A stretch of DNA of 47,609 nucleotides. It comes from Nemertoderma westbladi (lineage: Eukaryota > Xenacoelomorpha > Nemertodermatida > Nemertodermatidae). Of this stretch, positions 32,664-43,895 are shown in pieces. The number at the start of each line of letters is the position of its first letter. Position 1 is the first letter of the stretch. Location of the stretch: positions 20,001-67,609 of the forward strand of contig JAUCBJ010006847.1 of the NCBI GenBank assembly GCA_032718475.1, read 5' to 3'. A program made the position numbers and the translations under genes. The notes under the pieces are model-generated. The model saw nothing but the letters and a program-made list of their open reading frames with translations, made no database searches and was not told where the DNA came from.

Positions 32664-35600
32664 ATGTCTGACACAAAACGGGCACTGTCAGATAGTCTTT
32701 TGGAAGGTGTTAGAATGAGTCTTAGACTTGGACAGGGTCTTGAAAGGAAGATGGCAGAGGCAATGGCAACAGCAGAAACGGAAAGAAAGGCGGCAGAGGC
32801 AATGGCAACAGCAGAAGCGGAAAGAAAGGCGGCAGAGACAATGGCAACAGCAGAAGCAGAAAGAAAGGCGGCAGAGGCAATGGCAACAGTAGAAGCGGAA
32901 AGAAAGATAGAGACACCTGTACTCCCAGAACCTGCCTATAAATTCCCTTTGAACAGTACTAAACTACCTGTGCCCAGTAGGACTGTTCCCGAGTCCGAAC
33001 CCGTCCTGGACGCCGAGCGAGATATCAAGAATTTATCGCCCGTCGTCTCTCGCTCGCCCGCTACTAAGTTGGCGACTCCCGCTTCGGCGGTTGAGTGGGT
33101 AGCTGAGGGACGACGGGAGATGGGTCTCCTGCTCGAGCAGCTGAGGGAACACTGTTTGTGCTCTTCTCAGCAGGTCCGGGAAATGGAAGAGACTGTTCAG
33201 CAGCTCAAGGGAACAGTAAGGGAAAGTAGGTTAGAGTTGCAAAAGGTGCAGCAAAGTATCGCGTTAGAACGCGATAAATTAGTCAATTTACAAAAGGGTA
33301 TACCACCACCCCCTGTAACAATGTGTCAACCCGTTAGGTCTGAAGTATCTCATGCGCAAGGTGTAGAGCCTACACGCATCTATACTGCTAGTGAAGTAGA
33401 AACTCCTATAGTAAACCCTATTCAGGGTGATTATAAACCTGTTGATAATAATATTCCATATAGACCTGATCATAATCCGAGAAATTTATATACCGATAAT
33501 TCTATATTCAATAATACGATGGCTCAAGAAAGTTTTACGCGTCAAATGGCTAGAACCGAAGCCCGTCAAGCAGTAAAGGTTGGAGAGATCGTCAAGTTCA
33601 ATGGAGATGAGATGAAATGGTTACCTTTTAATGAATATTACAAAGATAACATACAGAATTCTGTGCTATCTAACGGAGAGAAACTCAGATACCTCATCGA
33701 ATGCTTGGAAGGACCTCCCAAGTTAATGGCGTTAAAATTTATTGGACATCCAGATGGATTAAGACAAGTTTGGGATACATTAAACATCAGGTATGGTAAT
33801 AGGACTAACATAGCTAGGTATTTATATGCGAAATTAATGGCGCCCCGAAAGTTTCTTAGCAGCGGGATTATAGAATTTTCCGATGAGATTCAGGAGATCT
33901 GTAGACAGCTAGATTGGTTAGGTAAGTCTCATGAATACCAGAACTCTATGGTTGTAGGAGCCTTAGCATCTACTTTACCAAAGGGTGGAGTAGGTACACG
34001 CTGGGACAAGAAAGTGTTATATATGATGGAACAACAACAACGAGACCCTACCATGGCTGATCTCATGTCCTTCTTAGATAGTGAAGTAAAATTACTACTC
34101 ATAAAGCAGTCCAGAGAGAAAACATCGGAAAATAAGGTAAGTGAGAAACCCATTTCTAGGAGAAGGGTAACACCAGTGTGTTATACTGACGACGGCGAAA
34201 GCCAAGTCTCTCAGGAAGAGGACAACGGGAAAGACACAGCAAAATCTTACTATGATAACAAGACCTATAAAGACGTAAGTAAATATAAGTCTCGAACCAG
34301 GGACAGGAGAGAACAGGTAACAACAACTCCTCCTACGTCTCCTAAGAGAATTCACGGAAGAAAGCCCGAAGAAAGAACGAGAGTGCATAACGTTGCCCAA
34401 GGTAAAGTGAGTAACATCAAACCAAAATGTGCGCTGTGCGACGGGCCCCACCGTTTGAGTGTGTGTGCTGAATTCCTAAAGAAATCCCTGGTAGACAGAC
34501 GTGAAGTCATGTGGGATAAGCGGTTATGCTATAATTGCCTCAGACCAGGACACCAACGGCGAACCTGTTACTCCGAAGTAAAGTGTGCAAAGTGCAGTGA
34601 GAAACATCACATCTTGTTACGCAGTGAATTCGAACGAAACAACCCGAGTCAGGTAAGTGAGCCCGAACTACATGTCCAATTCAGTGATGTAAATGACACT
34701 GATCAAGAGTCTGAGATGGAAGGATTCTATACGGACGAATTCTCCGACGCCAATGAATCCTGTTACCTAATAAATACCGCAGTGTATCGAGCACTTACGT
34801 ATGAAAAGGACACCGACAATGAGTTCCCCCCAACTACCTTTGACAGACAACCATCTTGGAAACCTCCAACTTCCAACGTAGGAATCAGAGAATTTCCTGT
34901 AGTGCAGGTAAGAGTTCACGGTCCCAACAAAAGTTACATAGTGAACGCCCTCCTTGACTCCGGCAGCACAGGAACATTCATCGATCAAGAACTAGCCGAA
35001 GATATCTTTGCTGGACAACCCAAATTCCGAACTAAGTTGGATATGTCAGGAATTATGCAGGTTTGGAAATCTACCATAACGGCAGATTACTATGTAGGTG
35101 CATTGTCCACCCCCCAGGATAAATTAGGAGAACAAAGTATAAGGTCAGTAAAAATGGTGGCTATAAAGAACTTCGCTACTACCCAGGTAGAACCTTATAA
35201 CTGGGACGAGGATGAGAGCATCCAGCAGCTTAAGATACCTCGATTCCACACAGATTATCCTGGAGTGCAAATACTCATCGGCCAAAACGCGCATGAGGCG
35301 CTAGAGACATTGGAGAAACGGCCTGCTCAACCACAGCCACTACAAACCTATGCAGTAAGAACTAGAGTAGGTTGGTACTTCACTGGCCCTTCCCGTAGAA
35401 CTCTCAAAGAGAGATTACCTCAAGAACAGGTATACCAAGTAAAGGAATGGGAAGTGGAGAGCAGTGAGGTGGACGACCCAACTGAGGGAACACCATACTC
35501 CTCAGATAATGACGATATTAACTCCAATGTAGATCAATGGAGACATTGCCTTGGGACGATTAATCCAGCCGACATTGCTTCCAGAGGAGCAACTCCTCAA

Positions 35601-35861
35601 GAACTGATAGATACTCCAGGCTGGTTAGGTGGATCCGACTTCTTAAGTAAAGAAGAAGAAGAATGGCCTCCTCATATTACCACGGCGCAGATTAGACAGG
35701 CCAAGGGAGCGGAGAAAGTAACACAACAACTCAATCGCCCAGCTGGTCGTTTATGTTTACTGGAAAGAGACCGAAAACTGTCCGGAAACTATGGAAGGCA
35801 AGATACTCTTCCTACGACCACTTCCCTAATCCGACAAATATCTAGGGACTCCATAACGTAA
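32664..35861 (+). CDS. BEL/Pao gag-protease polyprotein fused to an RNase H remnant, 1065 aa
   Basis: One uninterrupted frame from an ATG (context AACATGT). In order: four 13-residue repeats (AEAMATAEAERKA type, about residues 30-82); a coiled coil (about 165-215); the DUF1759-like gag core of Pao elements, starting VKFNGDEMKWLPF (about 310-475); three Cys/His knuckles (CALCDGPHRLSVC, CYNCLRPGHQRRTC, CAKCSEKHH; about 588-650); an aspartic protease with ALLDSGSTGTFID (about 760) and ILIGQNAHE (about 870), then a GWYFTGP block. Next comes an acidic stretch, then HCLGTINPADIASRGATPQE (about 955-975), normally found after reverse transcriptase in the RNase H region. The join replaces the RT with about 40 residues, so an internal deletion kept the frame. 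It makes the capsid and protease of virus-like particles in related elements. The last 100 residues are not recognisable. Confidence 0.93.
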   Translation: MSDTKRALSDSLLEGVRMSLRLGQGLERKMAEAMATAETERKAAEAMATAEAERKAAETMATAEAERKAAEAMATVEAERKIETPVLPEPAYKFPLNSTKLPVPSRTVPESEPVLDAERDIKNLSPVVSRSPATKLATPASAVEWVAEGRREMGLLLEQLREHCLCSSQQVREMEETVQQLKGTVRESRLELQKVQQSIALERDKLVNLQKGIPPPPVTMCQPVRSEVSHAQGVEPTRIYTASEVETPIVNPIQGDYKPVDNNIPYRPDHNPRNLYTDNSIFNNTMAQESFTRQMARTEARQAVKVGEIVKFNGDEMKWLPFNEYYKDNIQNSVLSNGEKLRYLIECLEGPPKLMALKFIGHPDGLRQVWDTLNIRYGNRTNIARYLYAKLMAPRKFLSSGIIEFSDEIQEICRQLDWLGKSHEYQNSMVVGALASTLPKGGVGTRWDKKVLYMMEQQQRDPTMADLMSFLDSEVKLLLIKQSREKTSENKVSEKPISRRRVTPVCYTDDGESQVSQEEDNGKDTAKSYYDNKTYKDVSKYKSRTRDRREQVTTTPPTSPKRIHGRKPEERTRVHNVAQGKVSNIKPKCALCDGPHRLSVCAEFLKKSLVDRREVMWDKRLCYNCLRPGHQRRTCYSEVKCAKCSEKHHILLRSEFERNNPSQVSEPELHVQFSDVNDTDQESEMEGFYTDEFSDANESCYLINTAVYRALTYEKDTDNEFPPTTFDRQPSWKPPTSNVGIREFPVVQVRVHGPNKSYIVNALLDSGSTGTFIDQELAEDIFAGQPKFRTKLDMSGIMQVWKSTITADYYVGALSTPQDKLGEQSIRSVKMVAIKNFATTQVEPYNWDEDESIQQLKIPRFHTDYPGVQILIGQNAHEALETLEKRPAQPQPLQTYAVRTRVGWYFTGPSRRTLKERLPQEQVYQVKEWEVESSEVDDPTEGTPYSSDNDDINSNVDQWRHCLGTINPADIASRGATPQELIDTPGWLGGSDFLSKEEEEWPPHITTAQIRQAKGAEKVTQQLNRPAGRLCLLERDRKLSGNYGRQDTLPTTTSLIRQISRDSIT

Positions 35862-37489
35862 TAACATATGGAGTGGGCGTGTTACTATATCATTTTATAT
35901 TTGTTTTTATTTTATATTTATGTATGTATTATTATGTAATTTTATTATAATCGTTTTCTTTAATTTTATTTAGTAGAATGTTCTTTTAGTGATTATTTAG
36001 TAGATTAGTGCAATATATTAGTGTTTATTACGTACGTAATTACTTATAATATATATTTAGTGCGACGGCGAGAAATAATTATTTTTTCTCTTTCCTTACT
36101 GTCCGTATCATATTATAAATACGTGACTACAGTAAGATGAAATGTCCGTACTTATTAAAGTACAATAAAGCCACTACTATATTCAAGTATTATTGGTAGG
36201 CAGAGTATTAGGAATGCAAAGTTCAGATCCTCGTGTCTCGGCTAAACCAAGCTCTGGGTAGACCTTGGAAACGACTTGCCTCTTCACACTGACATTGCTT
36301 CGTGCGATATTGCTCTCATACCATATATAATAATACATATAGTAGCGTGATGTCCCTCTAACAGTAGCGTGAAACGCAAATAAATCTGTTAAACCTTTTG
36401 ACCATCTGTAATTCTAGTCGATTAAGATATCGCGGCACCCACCGATATACTTGAAAGACAAATTCTAGAATCAGTGGTTAACGTCCCCAGACAAGTTCTG
36501 GAATAAATTGGTGCCCATCTCAAATATTAATTATTTAATATTTACAAATCTATAAATCAAAATCTGTAAAATTCAGATCCTTTAACAATTCTAGTCGATT
36601 AAGATATCGTAGCACTTACCGATACTCTTAAAAGACAATTTTCATAGAATTAAGGATCCTATGTCCCCAGACCTGCTCTGGAATCAAATTGTGTCAATTG
36701 TACTATCAAATAATAAAATTTCAGGGAATAAATTTAAATTCATATTTTAATGAATTTAATAAATTGTCATTCTGTGCAATTTATAACATTCCCAAAAATC
36801 CCATTAATTAATAGATCACGGGAGCGGAGATTCATCCTATTAAGTGTGTTAGAGTGTGAGAATCTCCCATGTATGAGTCAATAGCCGATAAAATTTATAA
36901 AATCATGTATAAACGAGATATTGGACCATTAAAGAATTACTATTAAATAGCATCCCAGATCTGTATGCATTGGAATTACCCTAATTCTACCGCTAGCTTT
37001 CCATAATGTCACCATAGTAACACCCACGCTAGAATTAGAAGCAAGTTAAAAGGGACAATAGAAAGCTTGCCCCATTGCATAGAGGGGAGTTAAATAGCGC
37101 ACTGTTAGTATCCAAGGATACATAATAATAACGTGGCATTCTGGAAGGCACTGACTAACGGACAAATGGCCCGAGTGTGTGCAATCAATTTGTGACAGTT
37201 GTGTGTGTGGAGTTTGTGAGTTTATAAGCGAATGTTACTACTAAGGTGTGTTTACAGTAGCGAGTCGCAATTGTGAAAGTAACCCTAACTCTCCAGTAAG
37301 AACCTGAAGTGTATCTAAGCCTTTGGGATGGACAGTGGAGTGACTCGTGCTAGTGTCGTTGTCGTTGTGTAGCTACACGTTGGCGGAAAACACAGCGGCG
37401 ACGATACATTTGCGCTGAGGCTCTTACACTGTCCGGGGGCTGATTGGGGTAGGCAGCGACGCTCGCTAGCCTAATTATAAGCTCATTAT
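35862..37489. other. BEL element 3' region, no coding frame seen
   Basis: AT-rich DNA without RT or integrase motifs. A diverged direct repeat is visible: AATTCTAGTCGATTAAGATATCG at 36410 and 36587, each followed by CACC/TACCGATA and GTCCCCAGAC, period about 177 bp. Confidence 0.7.
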
Positions 37490-38810
37490 AATATGAATAA
37501 ACTCATATATAGCAGATATAACGGAGTTGATAGAAGATGGTCTTGGTATCGGGGAGCGATATACTCTACCTTTACAAGTGTTTGTTGATAGCTTGATACG
37601 CGGCGACGCTAGTCCAACTACTATGAAGGACGATGGTCGTTATATCGAACCGACGATTTCCTAGAAGCAACTTACGCGTGAATTGGACTATGGAAAATTC
37701 ACCGCTCGCTACACGCATCGTAATAGTACGTATATGGACTTCTTAACCATTGGCCATTCTATCGATTCACACGATACGGACTATGTCGAACATATATCCT
37801 ACCCAGCGGAGTCGGAACGATAAACTGAAATTCGAATGCGAAAATTCTATTCGAAATCGACTCGAAAGAAAAGACATTAGAGAGACAAATGGACGCGGTA
37901 ACTCTAACGTATATTTGGAATCCTTGATAGAAGCATTGTAACAACAAATAAATATCATCCGCGTTTCCCCTACCAGACGTGCGTCTTTGGTATTATTACG
38001 ATAAATGTCCTAGACCCAACTAATAAACGGAAAGACATAAACATCCACGGAAACCGAAATTTGTTCGACATATCACCTACGCTCGCTCGACTCAGACGAT
38101 CCTTGAGTAAACCTACGATCATAGTTCCGGAATACTCGGTCAGACCACCTCGTTCCTTGATTAGACCTCAGACTTTCGATTCTGATGGTATCCCAGATCC
38201 TCACGAGCTGTATTCACTGTTCAAAGATCTAGTGCTACCCTAACAATTAATCGGTAACACTCCGGCAGCGAGCTCTAGCTAGCCGCCCATCTTACCTAGC
38301 CGTATTGGGACGCGGACACCTAATATCACCATTCAACCGTATGGTCGTCCCAGTTTAACGCGATACAACCCTTCATCAAGGTGAAGGAGAGCGTTGTACG
38401 AAACGAGTTAAACGCTATTCTACAAAGATCAGAAAGGAAACCTGCGTTTGTTCAGATAAACGTAAGTTATAACAGCGAGTCCAAGCGGTAAACGAATTGG
38501 CTTTATCTCAGTTCGATTGGGAAATCTTGAATCTCTAAGAAGATATCGAGCTTAGACAACCCTATTCTCTGCGAGAGTTTTGGACGAGCGTGTCCAACGA
38601 CAAGCGGAGGAAAATCAGCTCGAGGAGAAGCAGATCGAAATGGACGAGACACTGACCGTAACCCTAAACCTTCTGATGCAATGGTATTGCACCCTTCACC
38701 CAGGAGTTACTTCCCTCCTAGTAAAGTGGCTCGCCCCAAAGAGAAAAGGACTCTTGCTAGCCTCAAAAAGCTGCGTAAACGCCGTCCGCGTAAGAAAGAC
38801 TAACTGTTTA
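37490..38810 (+). pseudogene. Possible decayed accessory ORF of the BEL element
   Basis: Codon-like sequence richer in CG dinucleotides than its surroundings stays readable for several hundred bases, with scattered stops and frame changes. Examples: GLGIGERYTLPLQVFVDSLI (near 37540), NDKLKFECENSIRNRLERKD (near 37820), an SPTLARLRRSLSKPTIIVPE stretch (38070-38240) and a basic end LKKLRKRRPRKKD (up to about 38802). No similarity to integrase or a known envelope protein was recognised. It may be a captured or element-specific gene in decay, or chance frames in GC-richer DNA. Confidence 0.35.
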
Positions 38811-38881
38811 GAGTATTTTTATATTTTAGAAACTGTGATTTGTTATATTTTATAGACTTAAATCCCATTTTCTGGGAGCGG

Positions 38882-40092
38882 TGTAAAGGCTTTTGCGTAA
38901 TTAGCCGGTTATTTTCCCCATAAAGTACTCTGTAGTTGGTTTACCAGGCATAAAAAGGCCGTATCCTTACTGTACTGGTGTTTTAGAGGACATAAAAGTA
39001 ATTTCTGCTGTATGTGTACTTTAGCGGACATAATCCGCAATTCTATGATGTAAAAGCCGAAATACTCTTGAACAGTGTAGTTACTATGACGACAGCTAAT
39101 AGCTGAGCTGTACACGTGGAGCCTCTGCACGGAGCCTTGGTTCTTTGTTCTGCTCAACTCAAATGACGACATCTATCAGCTGTGTCCACGTCAGTTCGAC
39201 CAATCAGAGATTTTCCCTTTGTGTAAAAAGCTGTACAGCAGAATCCCATGATTCAGTACTGACGATTCCCCCACGCCTTGAACACCGGCCAGGGAATGTT
39301 TTCTGACATTAGAGCGTCTTTAATTATAAGATCATCAAACTGTTATCTCGGTACTGACTACAGCACCTCGGTCTTGGTTAACTTGGTCAACTTGGTTAAG
39401 TACACTTGCATTATTTACTGCTATTTACTGTGTTGTTAATTGTATCGTTCGTTTACATATTATTATTGGGAAGAATATTGATAACGATCCGAAACCCCAA
39501 TCTTCTTGATACACTAAGGTTAGAGAGACCGGTTACATATAACAATTTGCGACATACATTATCGTGGTTTGTAGTGAGTTCAATGCTACTTAATAGGCCC
39601 TACAAATGTCGGTTGCTGTTCTCTTTATATATGATTAAAATCAGTGAATATCGGCAATTCATGTATGCAGTTGTGTGCAATAGTCTGTGTGTGCTTGACC
39701 GAGTAACAAAGCATTTCCTAAAGAATGCACTTTGGTGATCTATAAGACATACCGTTGTGTATAGTGTAAGTCATAGCTCTGTTTAAATAGATAGAGCGCC
39801 ACGTCCTAAAGGAACTGCTAATATTTCCCGAAAGTGAATAATATTCGTCAGAGATTATATATTAACGATCAATCGAATAGTACGGTAGGCCTGCACCGCA
39901 ATCAAATTAAAGCATCCAAATCCAGTCTCCCGGGTATATCCAGCGGGTGAATGGTCGCGCACAGACTGGCTTTGGCTAATGTTAGAATTATTATAGGTGT
40001 TCAATACTTGTCATAGGCTGGAGTAGATTTATAACCTAGAAGACATATAGATTTGGCGGGTTAAACTGCCAAAGGTCTTAAAAGCGCGAACA
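38882..40092 (+). repeat. 3' LTR of the BEL/Pao element
   Basis: 1211 bp, TGTAAAGG...GCGAACA. By eye it differs from the 5' LTR at five sites (39049, 39162, 39291, 39797, 40091), all transitions, giving about 99.6 percent identity. Confidence 0.95.
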
Positions 40093-40273
40093 GACACTAC
40101 CAGCATACTGTACGGTAAATATAGTTTCAGTTGAAGTTTATGTCTGACACAAGACGTACATTAGTAAAGGCCATTAAGTCTTGTACACTGAAGGCTGGTA
40201 TGTATGATTTATATAAAGAATTTCATAGTATTGTTTGGCGCATTGTTGTCTACAGAATGTGCGATTATACATA

Positions 40274-40410
40274 GATACTACATGAGCAGTAGAACACTAT
40301 CATGTTACAATAATTTAAATAATAATTTAAAAAATAGCGAACAAACTAATAGTTATCATTCTAGAAGACATATTTTTACATTATTGTAACACTACTGCTC
40401 ATATAGTATC
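40274..40410. repeat. Imperfect inverted repeat (hairpin)
   Basis: GATACTACATGAGCAGTAG and TTACAATAAT on the left (40274-40314) are the inverse of ATTATTGTAACACTACTGCT and CATATAGTATC on the right (40380-40410), with about 10 extra bases in the left arm. It lies just before the transposase relic. Confidence 0.85.
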
Positions 40411-40448
40411 TAAAATGTACTGTGTATTTTACTGTGTTGTATGTAGCA

Positions 40449-41450
40449 ATGTTCGACTCGGATTCGGATGAGGATTTGAGGCACGAGTAGTGGTAGGTGC
40501 TGCTGCAAGGAGACCAAAGTATCGGGAATGAATAAATTTCAATCGTATACTGGAGGAGAATAGGCAGCGATTCAGACTCAAAGATGAAAATTTGGCTCTT
40601 TTGATCAATCATATAGGGCTGTTTCTAGAGCAGTCTGAGAAAAATCATGCTTTGTGCTCGGAGCAGCGAATCAGGTTATCCCTTCGGTACCTAGCATCTG
40701 GAGGGAGCATGCATGATATCTCTGACAGCCATGGTGTCCATAAGTCAAGGGTGTCACGCACGCTTCGGCTTGTAAACGACAACATCCTTCCTAACAATGT
40801 GAAATGGCCTGCAGATTTTCTCCGATTTTGCCGGGTTTCCAAGCGTGATTGGTTGTATTGACGGGTCTCATTTTAAGATCAAGCGGCTGACAGTTGATGA
40901 ACCGAACTATGTCAATCGACATGGATACCACTCCATCAATGGTATGCTTGTTTGTGGCCCAAAGATGGAGTTCCACTATGTCCCAGCAAAGTGGGTGACA
41001 TGGATCTGTAGGTGATGCTTGTGTATTTCGGAACAGCACACTAAAACAAAAGTTGAGCACTGGCTGGACACCTTTCAGGAATGGCGTGTTACTGGGAGAC
41101 TCCGCATTCGCCAACAAAGAGTATCTTATAGTACCAGTACCCATAGCAAATACAGAGCAAGAGGAAAGGTTTATCGCCGCTACAAGAAAACTAGAAGACT
41201 CATTGAATGTGCTATAGGACTTCTCAAGCAGCGATTCCATTGCCTGTTGGGTAAGATGGAGTTCACCCTGGAACATTCCAAGAATGTAATATGCTGTTGT
41301 GTTGCGTTGCACAACCTGTTTTTGAAACCGTATGACTCTGAAGAAGCCATGAGAGACTTCGATTTGGAAGGCATTCTAGAACCTGAAGCTGGTGATGAGC
41401 CAATTGCTGATGCTTGTCCATCGCACAGAACTAATTCTACTAGGATAGGC
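40449..41450 (+). pseudogene. HARBI1-like: HARBI1-like PIF/Harbinger transposase, decayed
   Basis: Starts with an MFDSDSDEDL-like segment and proceeds through RRPKYRE, NRQRFRLKDENLALLINHIG, a helix-turn-helix region (SLRYLASGGSMHDISDSHGV), then the DDE nuclease. The first Asp lies in IGCIDGSHFKIKR (near 40855), the second in HGSVGDACVFRNSTLK (about 40998-41045, another frame) and the Glu in RRLIECAIGLLKQRFHCLL (near 41200). The end reads NVICCCVALHNLFL, as usual in this family. At least three frame changes and stops separate these blocks, so no protein is made. In live elements this enzyme cuts and joins the transposon with help from a Myb-like partner. Confidence 0.92.
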
Positions 41451-41451
41451 A

Positions 41452-43575
41452 TGCTGCATTGCAGCTGCATTTTTAAGAATGCTGTGTCGGCTTATCGACA
41501 AAATTGCACCACCACAACTCCCTATCACCCATGATATTTGCTAGATCATCCACATCTTCAAGGCCAGTGTCCTTTAAGATGCGTCTCAAGAAAGTCATTG
41601 GCTGTCCACCATGCTTATTCACTCCATGAGGCTGCCAAAGTACTGCCACTGGCTGGTCCTCACGGCGAAAGCAATGTCCTGCAAAGCAGAGGCGATTTTG
41701 TTCTAGTGCCAAGCTTGGGGGAACCAATGAGACACCTCAAATGTTATATAGTGTCGGGTTGGAGATGTGTGCATTGTACTTGACACAATGAACCCGGCGT
41801 AGCATTCTTGTGAATGTGCCATCCAGAGATTTGGTGTCCTCAACAGTTAGAGCCCAGCATGGACTCCCATAGAGGAGTACTGGAACTACTGCTGCCCTAA
41901 ATAATCGGACCTTAAGTTTCCGATTAATTCTCAGTGACTTCCAAATCCTGGAAAGCCTATTCAAGGCTGCCCATGCCTTTCCCTTACATATTCGAAGGTC
42001 TCACCTGACTTCCGGATCCATGATCCCAGGTAACAGAAATCATCCACATGCTCAAGCATACCATCTTTTGAGCTTATGCTCATCCGATCAGAGACTTGCT
42101 GATGACTTTCAAAGTTAACTGTCAAAATTTTGGTCTTTCTGGAGTTAATAAAAAGACCAACACTAGAAGCAGCATGTTCTAATGAGCTGAGGAGCCGTTG
42201 GGCTCCTTCTGGTGATTCTGAGAGTAACCCTAAGTCATCAGTCTAGATCAGTTAGGTACTTGGCAGGATTTCCTCGACTTCTGGAGCCAGTAGGTGGAGT
42301 TATCATCACCCCATCATCATTATGATGATCTAAGGACATGCGTAGAACATAGTCAACAACAATTATGAACAAGAATGGTGCAAGTGTGTCTCCCTGGACG
42401 ACGCCCCATAACACTTCAAATGGTTCTGTGTCACCATCAACAGTAGACACAAATGTTGTCGAACCATCGTATACTGATCTGATTGCTGCAATAATTTCAT
42501 CAGGAATCCCATATAATGAAAGTATGCTGAACATACGTGATCGAGAGACTGAATCAAAGGCCTTGAAGAAGTCAACAAAGATAACAGCCAGATGCTTGTC
42601 TTTCTTTTTTGATGCTTGTCTTTCTTTTTTGATATCTCTTCAATTATCCTTCTAAGTGCCAAAATGGGCTCCATGGTCCCACGACCTTTACGGAACCCAT
42701 TCTGATTTCCACGGAGCAGTCTCTCAATGGGATCCCTGCTGTGATTTAATAGAATTCTATTGTATAGCTTTGCAGCAATCGAGATCAATGAGATTCCCCG
42801 AAAAGAACCATAGAGTGTTAGGTTGCCCTTCTTGGGAACTGGCACCAACTTATTTGTTTTCATTTCTTGTGGGACACTTGTTGTTCGGTACATGTCTACT
42901 ATGTCTACTATGAGCTTTAAACACTCCGGTATTTTAAATACCTCAGGGGGAACACCATCTATTCCACTGGCACGATTGGTCTTAATGCTCTTTGCAGCAG
43001 CCTTCACTTCTGCAAAGGAGATATCACCAATGGGAATATCTGGGAGTACAGACTCAGATACTTTTACTTCTATAAAGTTATCAGGCAATACCCTGTCATT
43101 ATTGAGGAGCTTTTCAAAGTGGGCCTTCCAACCATTGAGGCGATCGGCTGGTGATTCAGCCTTAACCTTGGTGGTTGGTTGGCTTTTTCGACCAGCAAGC
43201 AAGTTGATCGATCTCCATGCCTGGGATGATTGCATGCTGTCGTCAGCATCATTGATGGCATCAACCTGTTGGTTTATTAGCTCCTGTAAATTAAGAGAGC
43301 ACTGCCTGTTCAGGGACCTAGATGCAGCCTTAACTGCATTCTTGGCCGCTGTAGTCTGTTTGAGTGGGGACTCTTTCTGCGCCTTGTAGAGGTAATTTCG
43401 GCACTTCTGAATTTTGTTGTCAGTCCAGGGGGCCCGTTTCCTGTTTCGAGGGTATACAGGAACTGTTTCCGCAGCTGCTAACTTAACTGCCTCTGTGAAG
43501 GCAGTAGGCCTATAGCCCTCACAGTGATATGCCGCCTCAGAGGCAAGAACCTCATACCTGTTGCTCAGCTGTAGT
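41452..43575 (-). pseudogene. 5'-truncated non-LTR retrotransposon, family A
   Basis: Read on the minus strand from 43575: the segment after the endonuclease (CRNYLYKAQKESPLKQTTAA, LNLQELINQQVDAINDADDS), the RT fingers (IKTNRASGIDGVPPEVFKIP, FRGISLISIAAKLYNRILLN, NQNGFRKGRGTMEPILALRR) and the palm GVVQGDTLAPFLFIIVVDYV. The catalytic FADD box near 42240 is destroyed by a small deletion (TDLD followed by stops). Thumb and C-terminus follow (INRKLKVRLFRAAVVPVLLY, RLCFAGHCFRREDQPVAVL). The 3' end abuts the Harbinger transposase end. A CTTTCTTTTTTGATGCTTGT duplication near 42600 adds a frame change. Not functional. Confidence 0.93.
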
Positions 43576-43895
43576 GTGAATTAATTAATTAACAGAACTA
43601 ATTAATCTTTTTTAACTATTCAAGTTTTCGGTTTTTTAATAGATTGAGCGTGGAAAGTCGAAAATTTTAAATTTGATTGAAAACCATCCCACTAGATGTA
43701 AATGTAATACTCCTTCAAAAAGACAATTTCCCACCCATTCACAAAGTAACAAGCATTTTCGGAGTATTTTTCAAAGTAGCTTATTGGGTTTGTCAAACTT
43801 CGAATAATGATTTGGAAATGCGTTTTCAAAATATTGGCTTGTTGATTTATGATTTAGATGGAAATTTTTGGATGCAATTCATAAAGGGAAGCAGG

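Larger units (their letters stand above)
29203..40092 (+). mobile_element. BEL/Pao LTR retrotransposon, 10.9 kb, recent, internally deleted
   Basis: Complete by structure: 1211-bp LTRs at both ends, flanked by a GACAC duplication (29198-29202 and 40093-40097). It has a 2.25-kb leader with its own duplications and one long ORF (gag, zinc knuckles, protease, then directly the end of RNase H). A 3-kb 3' region without an intact long frame follows. Reverse transcriptase is missing and no integrase was recognised, so the copy cannot move by itself. The near-identical LTRs nevertheless show recent mobilisation, presumably using proteins from a related full element. A purine-rich GGGAGCGG precedes the 3' LTR. 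I could not identify the tRNA primer site. Confidence 0.93.

Noticed and set aside
32722-32916. Leucine/proline-rich minus-strand frame
   Set aside because: Shadow of the 39-bp repeat in the BEL gag ORF.
42823-43389. 188-codon plus-strand frame
   Set aside because: Antisense to the family A reverse transcriptase, which carries the recognisable motifs.
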